64,000 bases of DNA from positions 248,001 to 312,000 of the forward strand of contig JAZGTN010000035.1 of the NCBI GenBank assembly GCA_037783415.1. Direction: 5' to 3'. Under the pieces are notes generated by a model. It ran no database searches, had not been told where the DNA came from, and was given only the letters and a program-made list of their open reading frames with translations. Shown here piece by piece: positions 11,887 through 22,208 of the stretch. Numbering within the stretch: the first letter of the stretch is position 1; every line of letters starts with the position of its first letter. The position numbers were made by a program, and so were the translations under genes. This DNA comes from Leptasterias polaris (Eukaryota > Echinodermata > Asteroidea > Forcipulatida > Asteriidae).

Positions 11887-12207
11887 GTGGTGATCACGTC
11901 AGAATGCGACCTGTTTATTTTTGACAAGCATAATATTGAACCACAAACCATGGAACACTTGCTGAGCTGCCCTCAATTGGGGCAACCATTCATAGCTGAT
12001 GACCTCGCAACTTTCAATGACAATGCTAAGCAATGCACTCAGTTTAGCTGTACCTTGTTTAGCCTGCTCGTGGACACGATAAGAAGAGGACTGTCAAATT
12101 TCGAAATCAAACTATGATGTGATGTATTACCGTAAATTGTGTATTATTGTAATTATCATAATTTTTATTATATTTATGGTGATGATACCAAGGATGCCTC
12201 ATAAGTG
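11887..12207 (+). mobile_element. Non-LTR retrotransposon (LINE) 3' end with reverse transcriptase C-terminus
   Basis: The frame to TGA 12115 encodes EPQTMEHLLSCPQLGQP followed by a hydrophilic tail. The EQTMEHLLSCP-type zinc-knuckle motif is typical of the extreme C-terminus of jockey/RTE-like reverse transcriptase polyproteins. The usual first cysteine pair of the knuckle is degraded. An AT-rich 3' tail to about 12205 follows, and a SINE in the opposite direction abuts it. The rest of the element is missing, so this is a 5'-truncated dead copy. Confidence 0.7.
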
Positions 12208-12512
12208 AACTTAATCACTGTAGCTCGCAAGCCTGAGGAAACCTGTAAACAAGGGTGCTTGCTATGTGAACCAGAAACACGGGGGTTATATTAACCCCCT
12301 CTTCATCCGTGATAAGTGTTATGGGTTCTTTTACGTGCACTACAAATCCTAATCACATGACCTGTACGGCTTAATGTCTAAAGGACAAAGCAATTATGGT
12401 AAAGTATCTTGCTCAAGGACACAAGTGCCACGACCGGGACTCGAACCCACACTCTGCTGATCAGAATCACCAGAGCTTGAGATACGGTGCTCTCAACTGT
12501 TCGGCCACCTTC
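12208..12512 (-). mobile_element. tRNA-derived SINE (SINE-1), minus strand
   Basis: Read on the minus strand it opens with GGTGGCCGAACAGTTGAGAG and has the B box GGGTTCGAGTCCCGG near 12440. CACTTGTGTCCTTGAGCAAG follows. The tail includes a CCCGTGTTTCTGGTTCACAT block that recurs as a 3' fragment at 48243-48315. It abuts the LINE end, and the two may share a 3' end recognised by the same machinery. Confidence 0.8.
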
Positions 12513-12555
12513 TGCTGGGGGATCAAACCTATCTGTAGTTGACCACAGAGCTGGC

Positions 12556-12826
12556 TAGTCGAAACAAAACTTATTTCACTACCAGAGACAGTGAAACTAA
12601 TCACCAGTATCCCTCCAACCCACTATTACAATTCTTTTCCACTGAGATGGTTAAGTTATAGAACAAGGGACCAAATTTCATAGAGCTTCTTAAGCACAAT
12701 AAGTATAGCCATACGCATAACAAAATATGCTTACCAGAACAAGGCAACCATCCTATATACCACGTCACGTACAACTTGTGACTGGTATACTGATAAGTTT
12801 TGCTTAGCAGAAACGTTGTCAACAAT
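12556..12826. mobile_element. MITE family M, copy 1
   Basis: Contains GGGACCAAATTTCATAGAGC followed by CTTAAGCACA and TTTTGCTTAGCAGAAAC. The end related to CATGGAGC/CTTAC is shared with 36050-36218 and 45648-45718. Assigned by these shared blocks; the exact termini are uncertain. Confidence 0.45.
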
Positions 12827-12974
12827 ATTTTCTGCAGAAAGTAGATACCGCATTGGTGTCACTGCAAACCGAAATTTCTATCGGTACTCCACCATGAAAG
12901 AAACTATCACGAACGGGTAAAGGAAAGTTCCATTAGAAGTATTCTATGTCGTAATAATTGTTTACATAGTGCAT

Positions 12975-13352
12975 CTTTAAAGGCACTGGACACGTTTGGT
13001 AATTGTCGAAGACCAGTATTCTCACTTGGTGTATCCCAACATATGCATAAAATAACAAGCCTGTGAAAATTTGGGCTCAATTGGTCATCGAATTTGCAAG
13101 AGAATAATGAAAGAAAAAACACCCTTGTTGCATTACTTTGTGTGCTTTCAGATGCATAATAAAAGACTTCATGCATGAAGTCTGTTATTATTTTAGTGAG
13201 AAATTACCTTTTTCTCAAAAACTACGTTACTTCAGAGGGAGTCGTTTCTCACAATGTTTTATACTATCAACAGCTCTCCGTTGCTCGTTACCAAGTAAGT
13301 TTTTATGCTAACAATTATGAGTAATTACCAAAAGTGTACAGTGCCTTTAAAA
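12975..13352 (+). mobile_element. MITE-A, full length
   Basis: Starts CTTTAAAGGCACTGGACAC and ends GTGTACAGTGCCTTTAAA, giving short inverted termini around about 375 bases. A central palindrome (AGACTTCATGCATGAAGTCT) lies near 13165. Copies at 19649-19991 (same orientation) and 34301-34655 (reverse) share CTGGTC..TCACTTGGTGTATCC and CAACAGCTCTCC-type blocks. No coding capacity. From memory this family is abundant in sea star sequence. Confidence 0.85.
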
Positions 13353-13932
13353 AACAGATGAGTTCAACTTCAAGCTAAAGTCGTTACATTCTAAATTCTC
13401 CCATGTCACTGATTTTGACTGTACGTCTGACTGTACAAAGCCTACTGCAAAGATAATAATATCAGAACTGCAACATTTTGGGCTACGTGTCTCGCTTCAA
13501 GTTGCTATACGGAAGCTCTGACGGTGTTTTCCGCAATAGCTGGCTAATCCGTAAGCGGCCTGTCCCCAAGGCTACGCGGGGGAAAGCGTGGGTGTGCAGG
13601 GCGATTGGGGTCTACACGGTATTGAGCATTCTCGATCGCCAGTTGCGTCCAGGAAGTTTTTGTCACAATCACAAAATCCAGATTCCACGAATGGGGTCAA
13701 AATATTCAGAATTCAGATGGAGGCAGTTTTAGGTTTTCTTCAGATGTTTTAGCGGCTTGAGTGTCAGGCGTCTACACTTACCACGACTTTGTAATGTACA
13801 CGATTGAAACGACTGGAGTGCCTTGAAGTTAGATAACAGAGAGAGCATTGCTGGAAAAGAAGGGGTAGGGTTTGGGAAGGCATTAGTACACATTATAGTT
13901 AACCATTTAAAATAAAATGATTATACTGGTAA
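13353..13932. other. Unassigned stretch between MITEs
   Basis: A GC-richer island at about 13480-13740 is open on the plus strand but only from a TTG codon. I see no start or splice support and no repeat match. Confidence 0.3.
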
Positions 13933-14339
13933 CTTTAAAGGCAAATTATACCTTTTAGTTTTTGGAACCGTTCGATTGTTTTAATCCTATATAAATGTTT
14001 ATATAAGCCTATACAAAACTAACCTGTGAAAATTTCGTTTCAAAAGGTGGTCGCGCTTTTTAGATATCGCCGAAAATCCGGAGCGAATATATCCACGTAG
14101 GAAGAATAATCCCTGATAGGAATACATAATCTGACTGAGCTTTTCTTACAGACACGTTTCTAAGTCTCAAATTTTGGGGCAGAAAAACTGATATATTTTT
14201 ATATTAACCACATTACTTCGAAGTAAAATGTTTCTCAACATGCTTTGTGCAATCGAAACCTGCTGTACTTCTAACCAAGTAAGTTTTTATTGGAATTAAT
14301 TTTAATAGTGATTACCAAACGTATACTTTCACTTTAAAA
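13933..14339 (+). mobile_element. MITE-B, full length copy 1
   Basis: Begins CTTTAAAGGCAAATTATACC and ends ACGTATACTTTCACTTTAAA. Internal blocks GTTCGATTGTTTTAATCC, TGGTCGCGCTTTTTAGATAT and AAACCTGCTGTACTTCTAAC match copies at 15532 and 19273 (reverse). It shares the CTTTAAAGG terminus with MITE-A but little of the interior. Confidence 0.85.
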
Positions 14340-14532
14340 TTTAAATAACATTTACAATTCTTCCTATCTCTTTATTACAACCGTTATTGTATACTTTTTC
14401 CCCTTCCAATTTACACATATGTAGGCCCATGGTTTTTGGTGTTTTTTTCACGAAGACAGGCCGATAAGTGGCGTGGTACGTTTAAAACATTTTACATTAT
14501 GTTCGTCATGATTGCTCATGCTAATTTCTTTC

Positions 14533-14880
14533 TCGTTAAAGGTGTAACACAGCCATTTAATGGCAAGAAAATAAATTATCTGAAAAATTATACCTTCGAG
14601 TCCATCCACGTTTACCAACCGCGTCTCTGGCCGCAGCGTTCGCGAACGGACACCGCAACCCTCAGAAATCTGTAAAACGATTCATACATGAATCATTTTA
14701 CAGATTCAAATGTTTTGATGGGGTAATGCAATTATCCAAAACCATAATGTGGAAATTCGAAGGGAATCTTTTCCAAAAATAGTTTATTCTATCAACAGCT
14801 GCAGTGCTATGTTAAAAATAAAAATTACGGTAAATATTTGTTATAGAGTACTTATCAAAGTACGCCTATATCCCTTTTAA
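14533..14880 (-). mobile_element. MITE-C, copy 1 (reverse)
   Basis: Contains CTGGCCGCAGCGTTCGCGAA and GACACC followed by a palindrome around GATTCATACATGAATC, the hallmark blocks of the family also seen at 16525, 18188 and 50298. Ends near TCCCTTTTAA, again a CTTTAAAGG-like terminus. Confidence 0.75.
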
Positions 14881-15012
14881 TGCCGAAACAGCTTCACAAC
14901 AATACATATATTTTGTTCTGATGTGGAAGGCACATCAAATCCACGATGTTATTATTGGTATTCGGCATATCAAAAAGAAAATATTTAAACAATTGCAAAA
15001 AGAACATAAGAA

Positions 15013-15185
15013 TAGACCTTATGCATTGACGTCACCAAGCCGCCATCTTAGAGGTAAACTGATGATGAAACAATGGAAACGCGCTGATTTGTACGCGCGG
15101 CGCACAAGACTGGCCAATGAGCATCTTCCTTTTGACCTCTAGGTGAGGGCGCCCTACTCAAATGACGTCATATGCATAAGGTCTA
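15013..15185. mobile_element. MITE-D, copy 1 (173 bp, with twin CRE-like sites)
   Basis: Perfectly opposed ends TAGACCTTATGCAT / ATGCATAAGGTCTA enclose 173 bases. Just inside each end lies TGACGTCA, the CREB/ATF palindrome, and the interior has a CGCCATCTTAGAGGTAAAC block. Copies at 52712-52885 and 62560-62732 are within a few bases in length and about 80-90 percent alike by eye. A solo end lies at 55702. No coding capacity. Confidence 0.9.
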
Positions 15186-15435
15186 TATAAACAAGAAAAT
15201 GCCAGTCGCACATGCCTGGAATTTAATTACTAAATTACTGTGACTCGAAAGCCTTATAATGATGAACTGGCCACATACAAATACATACCATATCTCTTGT
15301 AAACTGTCTGTTAAAAAGAGTTGCTGGATATCTTTGAACTCATGAACAATTAATTTGATAACACTTTTGGGGGGGGGGGGGGTAGACAAACATTAATGGT
15401 CGGATGTTTCGACCACGAAAGAGTCTTTCTTAATG

Positions 15436-15488
15436 TTTAAACAATCGAACCGTTCCAAAAACCAAAGGTATACTTTGATTTCAAGCGA
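15436..15488 (-). mobile_element. MITE-B end fragment
   Basis: About 50 bases of the left end in reverse orientation (AACAATCGAACCGTTCC, AAAACCAAAGGTATACTTTG). It ends 44 bases before an intact MITE-B and is probably the remnant of an earlier insertion. Confidence 0.65.
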
Positions 15489-15531
15489 AGAAAATAACAC
15501 TCTTAAAAAAAAGAAGAATTGATGTGTACAG

Positions 15532-15900
15532 CTTTAAAGGCAAAGTATGTCTTTGGTTTTCGGAAGCGTTCGATTGTTTTAATTCTATATAATTGCTAAT
15601 ATACAATAGAACTAACCTGTGAAAATTTCATTTCAAAAGGTGGTCGCGTTTATGTCCACGCAGGAAGAATGATTCTTCCTAACAGGAATACACAATCTGT
15701 GAAACAGAAAACGCTTCTCAGATTCAAATTTGGGGGCATAAAAACTGATATTATGTTTACATAACCACAAAACTTCGAATGAAATGTTTCTCAAAATGCT
15801 TTATACTATCGAAATCTGCTGTAGGCTTGTAACCAATGGGTTAATTTTTTATTGCCATTAATTTTAACAGTGATTACCAAACGTATACAGTTCCTTTAAT
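15532..15900 (+). mobile_element. MITE-B, full length copy 2
   Basis: Begins CTTTAAAGGCAAAGTATGTC and ends ACGTATACAGTTCCTTTAA. Same block order as the copy at 13933. Confidence 0.85.
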
Positions 15901-16024
15901 AAATAAAGCAAAAAGGGTAGGAAACTAGACGAGGGTGAAAATTTAACATTTTTGAAATATAGCACCCCACACATACCCTCTGGCCCCCTTTTTCTTGCAA
16001 AACAAATTTATTCATAAAACGTTA

Positions 16025-16285
16025 TTATGTTTTAAGCATTTTTACATTATTCAATTTCGCAATATTTTGTACGATATCCGCCTTTGTTTTACATCTGTTC
16101 TTGAAATAATGTGCTTTTGTTTTTTCGACCCCGAGTTCCTCAGATCGGAAGTATTTAACCGAAGCAACGTCAATCTGGCCTTGGGGTTGTAAAAGGTAGA
16201 ATAAAGCTCTTTGTGATCTCCCTGATATTTTGTTAGAAATTCCTGCAAACAGTAAAATTTCGTCTCTGACTGTATTAGACACCAA
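16025..16285 (-). CDS. Candidate internal or terminal coding exon, two overlapping frames (hypothetical)
   Basis: On the minus strand a splice-acceptor-like ACTGTTTGCAG ends near 16243. Beyond it two frames are open for about 65-75 codons. One ends KLNNVKMLKT and stops at 16025; the other carries KYQGDHKELYSTFYNPKARL. I do not recognise either. The stretch is not shared with other parts of the window. Only one frame can be real, and with one splice signal this may be chance. Confidence 0.22.
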   Translation of the reverse strand: MVSNTVRDEILLFAGISNKISGRSQRALFYLLQPQGQIDVASVKYFRSEELGVEKTKAHYFKNRCKTKADIVQNIAKLNNVKMLKT

Positions 16286-16524
16286 TATGAACGCAACGGC
16301 TGTTGAATGCGTTAATGAATTTCTAAATTGATTTAAGTCTACGGAATCGTTTTGAAATGTATGAAAGAAAACCTCATAACTAAAGGAAGGGCCATTACTT
16401 TGGCAATTGACCCAAATTAGTTTGAGTAATTTCTATCTGAAAGCTAACTTGTTATAAAGACGGTAATGGTTGTAAGCATACTGTGAAATCAGTTCGTCTG
16501 AAATGCCCCAGTTGATTAGAAATC

Positions 16525-16733
16525 AAGTAAAACATTTGAATATGAGAAACGATTTATGCATGAATAGTTGGTGTCCGTTCACGAATTCTGCAGCCAGAGA
16601 AAAAATTGATGCGGTTGGTACATGCTGTCCCCGAGTCGCTAAACATAGGTGGATTCAAACGTTCTTGGGAAGCTTGACAGTTTTCTCAGGTGAATTTTAT
16701 AACTGCATCTTTTTTGATAATTTTGCCTTTAAA
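16525..16733 (+). mobile_element. MITE-C, truncated copy 2
   Basis: Matches the right part of the family (AACATTTGAATATGAGAAAC, TGGTGTCCGTTCACGAAT, GCAGCCAGAG, AGCTTGACAGTTTTCTCAG) and ends TTTTGCCTTTAAA. The left part is missing or too diverged. It ends about 12 bases before the 27-bp minisatellite. Confidence 0.65.
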
Positions 16734-16744
16734 TCGGCGTTACT

Positions 16745-17512
16745 TCCTGTTGCTGGCAATATTGCAGCTGCTGCTGCTGCTTTTGTTGTTCTTACTGCTG
16801 CCAGTGATGTTGCTGTTGCTGCTGTTGTTGTTCTTGCTGTTGTCGGTGATGTTGTTGTTCTTGCTGTTGTCGGTGATGATGTTGTTCTTGCTGTTGTCGG
16901 TGATGTTGTTGTTCTTGCTGTTGTCGGTGATGTTGCTGCTACATGCTATACTGTTGTTGTTCTTGCTGTTATCGGTGAGACGGTGATGTTGTTGTTGCTG
17001 CTGTTGTTGTTCTTGCTGCTGCCGGTGATGTTGTTGTTGCTGCTGTTGTTGTTCTTGCTGTTGTCGGCTATGTTGTTGTTCTTGCTGCTGCCGGTGATGT
17101 TGTTGTTCTTGCTGCTGCCGGTGATGTTGTTGTTCTTGCTGCTGCCGGTGATGTTGTTGTTCTTGCTGTTGTCGGTGATGTTGTTGTTCTTGCTGTTGTC
17201 GGTGATGTTGTTGTTCTTGCTGTTGTCGGTGATGTTGTTGTTCTTGCTGCTGCCAGTGATGTTGCTGCTGCATGCTATACTGTTGTTCTTGCTGTTATCG
17301 GTGAGACGGTGATGTTGTTGTTGCTGCCGTTGTTGTTCTTGCTGTTGTCGGTGATGTTGTTGTTCTTGCTGTTGTCGGTGATGTTGTTGTTGCTGCCGTT
17401 GTTGTTCTTGCTGCTGCCGGTGATGTTGCTGTTTTTGCTGCTGCCGGTAATGTTGCTGGTGTTGCCTTGGTTGTTATTACTGCTGTAGTGATGCTGCTGC
17501 TGTTCTCAATCA
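16745..17512. repeat. 27-bp minisatellite, TTG/CTG-rich
   Basis: Tandem array whose commonest unit is GAT GTT GTT GTT CTT GCT GTT GTC GGT (27 bp). Variants replace GTT/GTC by GCT/GCC. A block containing CATGCTATACTGTTG and CGGTGAGACGGTGATG appears twice (about 16940-17000 and 17270-17325), showing a larger segmental duplication of about 330 bp. All plus frames read hydrophobic and the minus frames read Gln-, Asn- or Thr-rich, with no stop for over 170 codons. That is expected of a triplet-based repeat and is not evidence of a gene. Confidence 0.95.
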
Positions 17513-18187
17513 CATCAAAACTGATGCTTATTGCGGTTTACACGGTGGAACGCCATTGTAATTCATCAAGGTTAGACTCTTCTCCTTATTAAACCATCTT
17601 TAAGTCCCACGAAACAGTCGTCAATAAGCATGAGCATTCTCCACAGTGTTGTAGGATATAATGTCCCGAGAGAGGCATCAGCGCCCGCGGCAAATTAAGA
17701 AAGCGACACAGTCTTGCAACACCATTTTGTCAAGGAGTTTGTATGAGACATCATCAGCGAGACACCGAGCCGACGGTGGTATGCTTTACATTCACAGGTC
17801 ACATAAGAACATTGTTGTATAAAACAAAATCCATATTTCTCCTCTAGAGTTTAAAAACGCGATCTTAAGATTCAGTGCAACTCTTGCAGGTGAAAAGTAG
17901 AAGATGCTTGATACAGTCGCGAAAACTTTTCAAATCAACTTAAAAGAAGTAATCAGATATATAGGTATCGTCACAATTCAGGAATATGAAACCGATTAGT
18001 TGAAACTGTGGGTAAAGGTCTTTACTTTGGTCGTTGAAATCTGAAATGTTTGTGTTTCCGAGAGTTTTCAAAAAAAAATTTAAAAAATGTCGTTCGGCTT
18101 TTGAAAATTGCAGACTCAACATTTCAACTCCCCCGCCCCACCCATCTACAATTTCCATGCAGGTTTTCACCACCGGGCCTTCCTTCC
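17513..18187. other. Unassigned stretch, no gene seen
   Basis: Mixed composition with no supported frame and no shared repeat recognised. Confidence 0.4.
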
Positions 18188-18619
18188 ATTTAAAGGTAGG
18201 GTCATAGATTGTTAAATACTCAAAAAATGAGTTATCCTAAAACCTTCCTCGGTGAGAAGAACTGCAGCTGTTGATATCAAGTTTGGATAATGTCTCGCCC
18301 TAAAAACATTTGAATCTGAGAAACGATTCATGCATAAATTTGTTCTCAGATTTCTGAGGGTTGGTGTCCGTTCGCGAATGCTGCGGCCAGAGATAAGGTT
18401 GGTACCCGCAGTCACCTCGCTGATTGTGGATGAATTCGACGTTCTTGAGAACAAAAAACAGCGACATGTTTTTGCTGTTTTCTCAGCAAGTAGACACCAT
18501 ATTCAGCTGAAACCTTTCCGTGTGATTATTAATGTATTTTTTTAAATAATTTTTTCCATGAATCAGCATTCCGTTGTAATGCTGGAAAAAACATCTACAA
18601 ATTATAACCCTCCCTTTAA
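18188..18619 (+). mobile_element. MITE-C, full length copy
   Basis: Begins TTTAAAGGTAGGGTCATAG and ends near AACCCTCCCTTTAA. The centre has a palindrome-like ACGATTCATGCATAAATTTGT flanked by CTGAGAA words, then TTGGTGTCCGTTCGCGAATG and TGCGGCCAGAG. About 430 bases, the best reference copy for the family in this window. A fragment of its left end (TAGGGTCATAGATTGGTAAG) also sits at about 20765-20820. Confidence 0.8.
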
Positions 18620-19272
18620 CGTGATGCATTGACCGCCAAATTATCAAGCGGATTTTGTCTTCATTTCTCCCCCTGCATTTTGAAGCAATAAGAGGTAAGG
18701 TCCCCAGGGCTCGTGAAGGCACAGCGTAATTCTCGCTAGCATTGCTCGATCTCCCCCTCCCTGGGACCTTCGACGTCTTGTTAATATGACCAGAAATGAT
18801 CGAGGTTGAGCCTTAATATTCTCCTTGGAAAAGGAAACGGAGGACAATACATTATAGTGAAAATACTCTGGAGTATCCGTTGATGTATCAACCATTATGA
18901 AGTAATACTCACTGACATTGCTGTCATATTCGAGATAAGTGTAATGTGAATGGTTCATTTATATGCCCAGATTGTTCTATATTCCAGACATAAGGTGATG
19001 TGCGGACGATTGTAAACACAAAAGAAACTGAGACTTTGTTTATGCTGATAGCGTTTTGCCGATAGCGTTTTGCCGTGTTCGTATTCGTGTTTCTTCTTCT
19101 TCTTCCGACAAAAGCAACAACATTAATGATAACGTCAGCAGTGACTTTCTTAAAATGAAAACGTAGATAACTTTCCCTTCGTTAAGTGTTTATTAACGAT
19201 TTTGATCTTGTTACAGGTACACAAAACATAAAAGTCTATTATACTTACAATTTTAATTTAAAAAAAAAAAAT
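18620..19272. other. Unassigned stretch with a hairpin and a short tandem
   Basis: AAGGTCCCCAGGG at about 18694 pairs with CCCTGGGACCTT at about 18760, a potential 12-bp stem. GATAGCGTTTTGCC is tandemly duplicated at about 19046-19073. No gene seen. Confidence 0.45.
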
Positions 19273-19656
19273 CCTTATAGGGTTTGTACACGCTTGGTAA
19301 TCACTCTTAAAATTAATGACAATAGTAACCTATTAGTTAGAAGCCTGCAGCAGCTTTCGATAGTATAAATCATTTTGAGAAATATTTCACTTTGAAGTTT
19401 TGTAAAAAATATATCAGTTTTTATGCCCCCAAAGAATCGTCTCTGTCAGAAATGCTTCTCAGGTTGTGTATTCCTTTTAGCGATTATTCTTCCTGCATGG
19501 ACATGCTCGCTCCGGATTTTCGGGGATATCTCAAAAACGCGACCACCTTTTGAAATGAAATTTTCACAGGTTAGTTTTATTGTATATATCAACATTTATA
19601 TAGGATTAAAACAATCGAACGCTTCCAAAAACCAAAGGTATGCTTTGCCTTTAAAG
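19273..19656 (-). mobile_element. MITE-B, full length copy 3 (reverse)
   Basis: Reverse complement of the MITE-B block order, ending at 19656 with TATGCTTTGCCTTTAAAG. Its terminal CTTTAAAG is also the first bases of the neighbouring MITE-A. Confidence 0.85.
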
Positions 19657-19991
19657 ACCAGTATCCTCACTCGGTGTATCCCAACATATGAATGAAATAA
19701 CAAACCTGTGAATATTTGGGCTCAATTGGTCATCGAAGTTGCAAGAAAAAAACTACTCTTGTTGCGTAGAATTGTGTGCTTTCGGATGCCTGAGAACCGA
19801 AGCCTTTCTCAGATGAAAGTGTTTTGGTAAAAAAATTATCTCCTTCTCTAAAACTACATTACTTCAAAGGGGGTCGTTTCTAACAATGTTTTATAATTTC
19901 AACATTTCTCCAGTGCTTCTTACTTCGTAAATTTATGTGTTCATTAATTATGGGAGTAATAGTATAATTACCAAAGGTGTACCCTTCCCTT
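19649..19991 (+). mobile_element. MITE-A, copy 2, fused to MITE-B
   Basis: Starts at the shared CTTTAAAG of the preceding MITE-B and runs to about 19991 (TGTACCCTTCCCTTA). Same block order as 12975-13352. Sharing a single terminus suggests insertion into the neighbour's target site or recombination between ends. Confidence 0.75.
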
Positions 19992-21220
19992 ATTGGTTTT
20001 GTATGTGAAAACCGCTCATACAATGATAACTACTTCTCCATAATCTCAATTTCGAAATCTCATTATTTCAGTATTACTTATAATCTCATTATTGTTGTGA
20101 AGCATTTTTTAGATTAATCATCAGTTCTTGATAAACGGAATAATCTCGACTCTCTCCTCACCAATCATGCGTCCCCTAAAAAACAATTGTCCTTGTAAAA
20201 ACATTAAGGAATCAAAACAAAAGGGGGGCCCGGACAGTGTTGTGTTTACACAGGCGTTATTTCGTGGTCTTTCCGTTACTATCTGAAAATAATAAAAGGA
20301 AAACGGCCGTTGCCGCCACATGAACAAAAACAAAATGGTTCCTGGAAAAATCAAGACTGTAATGTGAGGCGTGTTTTGGTTTTGTTGTCTGTTGTTTTTT
20401 GCTTTCTTGTTGCCCCCCCCCCCCCACTCCACATGATTTAACTGTTTTCAGTTATTGATAACGTTCACAATCAATGTCCATTTTCTTGTTCCCTCTTGTG
20501 TTTCATCTCCTCAGCAAGCTGTTCACGAACAATAATAAATAAACTTCCCTTCACTGTCTACGTCTTAATGTTGAACTCTGATTCCAAGAATTCATCACAA
20601 TTCGCTGCAGTGACAGCCTCGAGAGCCGGGGGGTTTCGCGACGATTGCCGGCCGGCCAGTCGGCCTTAGACCCAGATGAAATAAACATAATTCATGGGTA
20701 ATAATGTTAATTGACCCAGAATGTTAGTGTCTGTAGACATTGTAGTCCTGTCTGTAAGCTAAAAGTAGGGTCATAGATTGGTAAGTACTCCAAACATTAA
20801 TGACAATAACAACTTGGTTAGACGGGAAATAATAATAACAGACGAATCTTATAGCGCATAATATCACCCTGAGATAAAAGAGAATCAAAGACAAAAAGGG
20901 AAAAATTATAATTTACACTTCAAGTCTTCTTCACACAGTCAAAGTTCGTTGAAAAATTAAGTAATTAGACATTAAGTTAAGTTAATTGTAATAGCATTGA
21001 TTGAACAGATGTGTTTTAACCCAGGTCTTAAGTTGATCAGTGGTTTCAGCATTTATCATTTTGTGCATGGTAAACTGCTCAAAAGTTGCACACTCACTTA
21101 GTAGTGAGCGAAAACCAACGGAAATTGCCGGGGCCTAGGTTCACATCCAGAGTGATCGGCTTTGTACAACGGCTATCACCTGTACCAATGACCTCAGCAC
21201 TAAAGGTATAAAGTCCCAAG
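19992..21220. other. Intergenic stretch with repeat fragments
   Basis: A TTGCCGCCACATGAA segment near 20310 matches the left end of the inverted-repeat element at 42551. A C13 run lies at 20413-20425, and a MITE-C end fragment at about 20765-20820. At 20820-21060 a stretch ending AACAGATGTGTTTTAACCC looks like a retroelement tail, but I cannot name it. No gene seen. Confidence 0.4.
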
Positions 21221-21337
21221 CTAAATTGAGGGGGTGGGGGTTGAATCTGTCTGGCCCTTCATCAAGTCAATCACCGATCTTGTGGGGGTACGACTATAAA
21301 CAAAACCTTCGTCTTCAAAACTGACCCTCTTGGACAT
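21221..21337 (-). CDS. Small ORF with an RVxF-type motif (hypothetical)
   Basis: Minus-strand ORF of 38 codons from ATG at 21337 (context AGCACCATGT, a good Kozak match) to TAG at 21221. It begins MSKRVSFEDEGFVYSRTPTR, continues through a DLMKGQ segment and ends TPTPSI. KRVSF fits the RVxF docking consensus of protein phosphatase 1 partners; the motif is short and common, so the role is speculative. The frame stays open about 22 codons upstream of the ATG, so it could also be the 3' coding exon of a larger gene. A TTAAATA box lies about 90 bases upstream. Confidence 0.35.
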   Translation of the reverse strand: MSKRVSFEDEGFVYSRTPTRSVIDLMKGQTDSTPTPSI

Positions 21338-21420
21338 GGTGCTTGGGACTTCCAGTGAATTACAAGACAAACACAGCGTCTGACAGGGTCTACACCATGT
21401 CAACGGGCCAATGCTGGTTA

Positions 21421-22208
21421 TTTAACCCCTCTCGAAAAATCTCCCGTGTTTACACAACTTTTTTGCTTACATAACCAGCCCGTGTTCGACTCCAGCGAAG
21501 TCGTTGGGGCCCCGTAGAGTGTTATCAACCGAATTGACGGTGGTCCAAGCCTCTCGGAAACGCTGAGAGGTCTGCTCGTTCCCCCACTCTCAATCACAAG
21601 TGCAGTTGATCCATTTCTCTTTCAAATACTAATAGCTGGTTCCTCAAACAAGGGGAAGGGGGGAGGGGTTCAGCCCGTCACCCTTCCCCTTCACTTTAGA
21701 GAAGCGATGGTCGCATGTTTCTTCATCTCCCTCTGACGTAAAGACTTGTGCACTCAAGGGTTCTACGTCATCAATTTAAGACGTTGGTGGCGGGGGAGAG
21801 TTGGAGGGGAAAAACACAAATTAAAAATGTTGACGTCGAAACTTGAGATACGTTCATACGAGTCGTACCGATATACGGAAGGATTTATGAGAAATGCCCT
21901 AAAGTGTCTCCAGATAAACAAGGCAGGATATCGTTTTGGATAAAATGATTGTAAACAAATACGAATATAGATTGTTTTTCTTGTCTTAGCTATGGGGTAT
22001 AACACAGATGTGTTAAAAAAGAAAGATGTAATTTAATTTGTCTTAAGTGTTGTTAGTAGCCGTTGAGGAGTGGGTGCTGAAAATATCTTTTGGCGTGATA
22101 CTAGTAAAGACAGTTCCAAGAACAGGGAAACCTAAGAAGCTGTCGCATTGTTCGATTGGTGAAAGAAAAAATGTAGGCCTATAGTCTTTTTAGGAATTCA
22201 ACAGCTGA
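21421..22208. other. Intergenic stretch, hairpins and purine tracts
   Basis: CCTCTCGGAAACGCTGAGAGG near 21550 is a short hairpin. AAGGGGAAGGGGGGAGGGG near 21651 faces a CCTTCCCCTTC near 21692. No supported gene. Confidence 0.4.

Noticed and set aside
16503..17513. Long ORFs of 72-269 codons (poly-hydrophobic plus strand, poly-Gln, poly-Asn or Thr-rich minus strand)
   Set aside because: They are produced by the 27-bp triplet minisatellite and extend into a MITE-C; no start or splice support.
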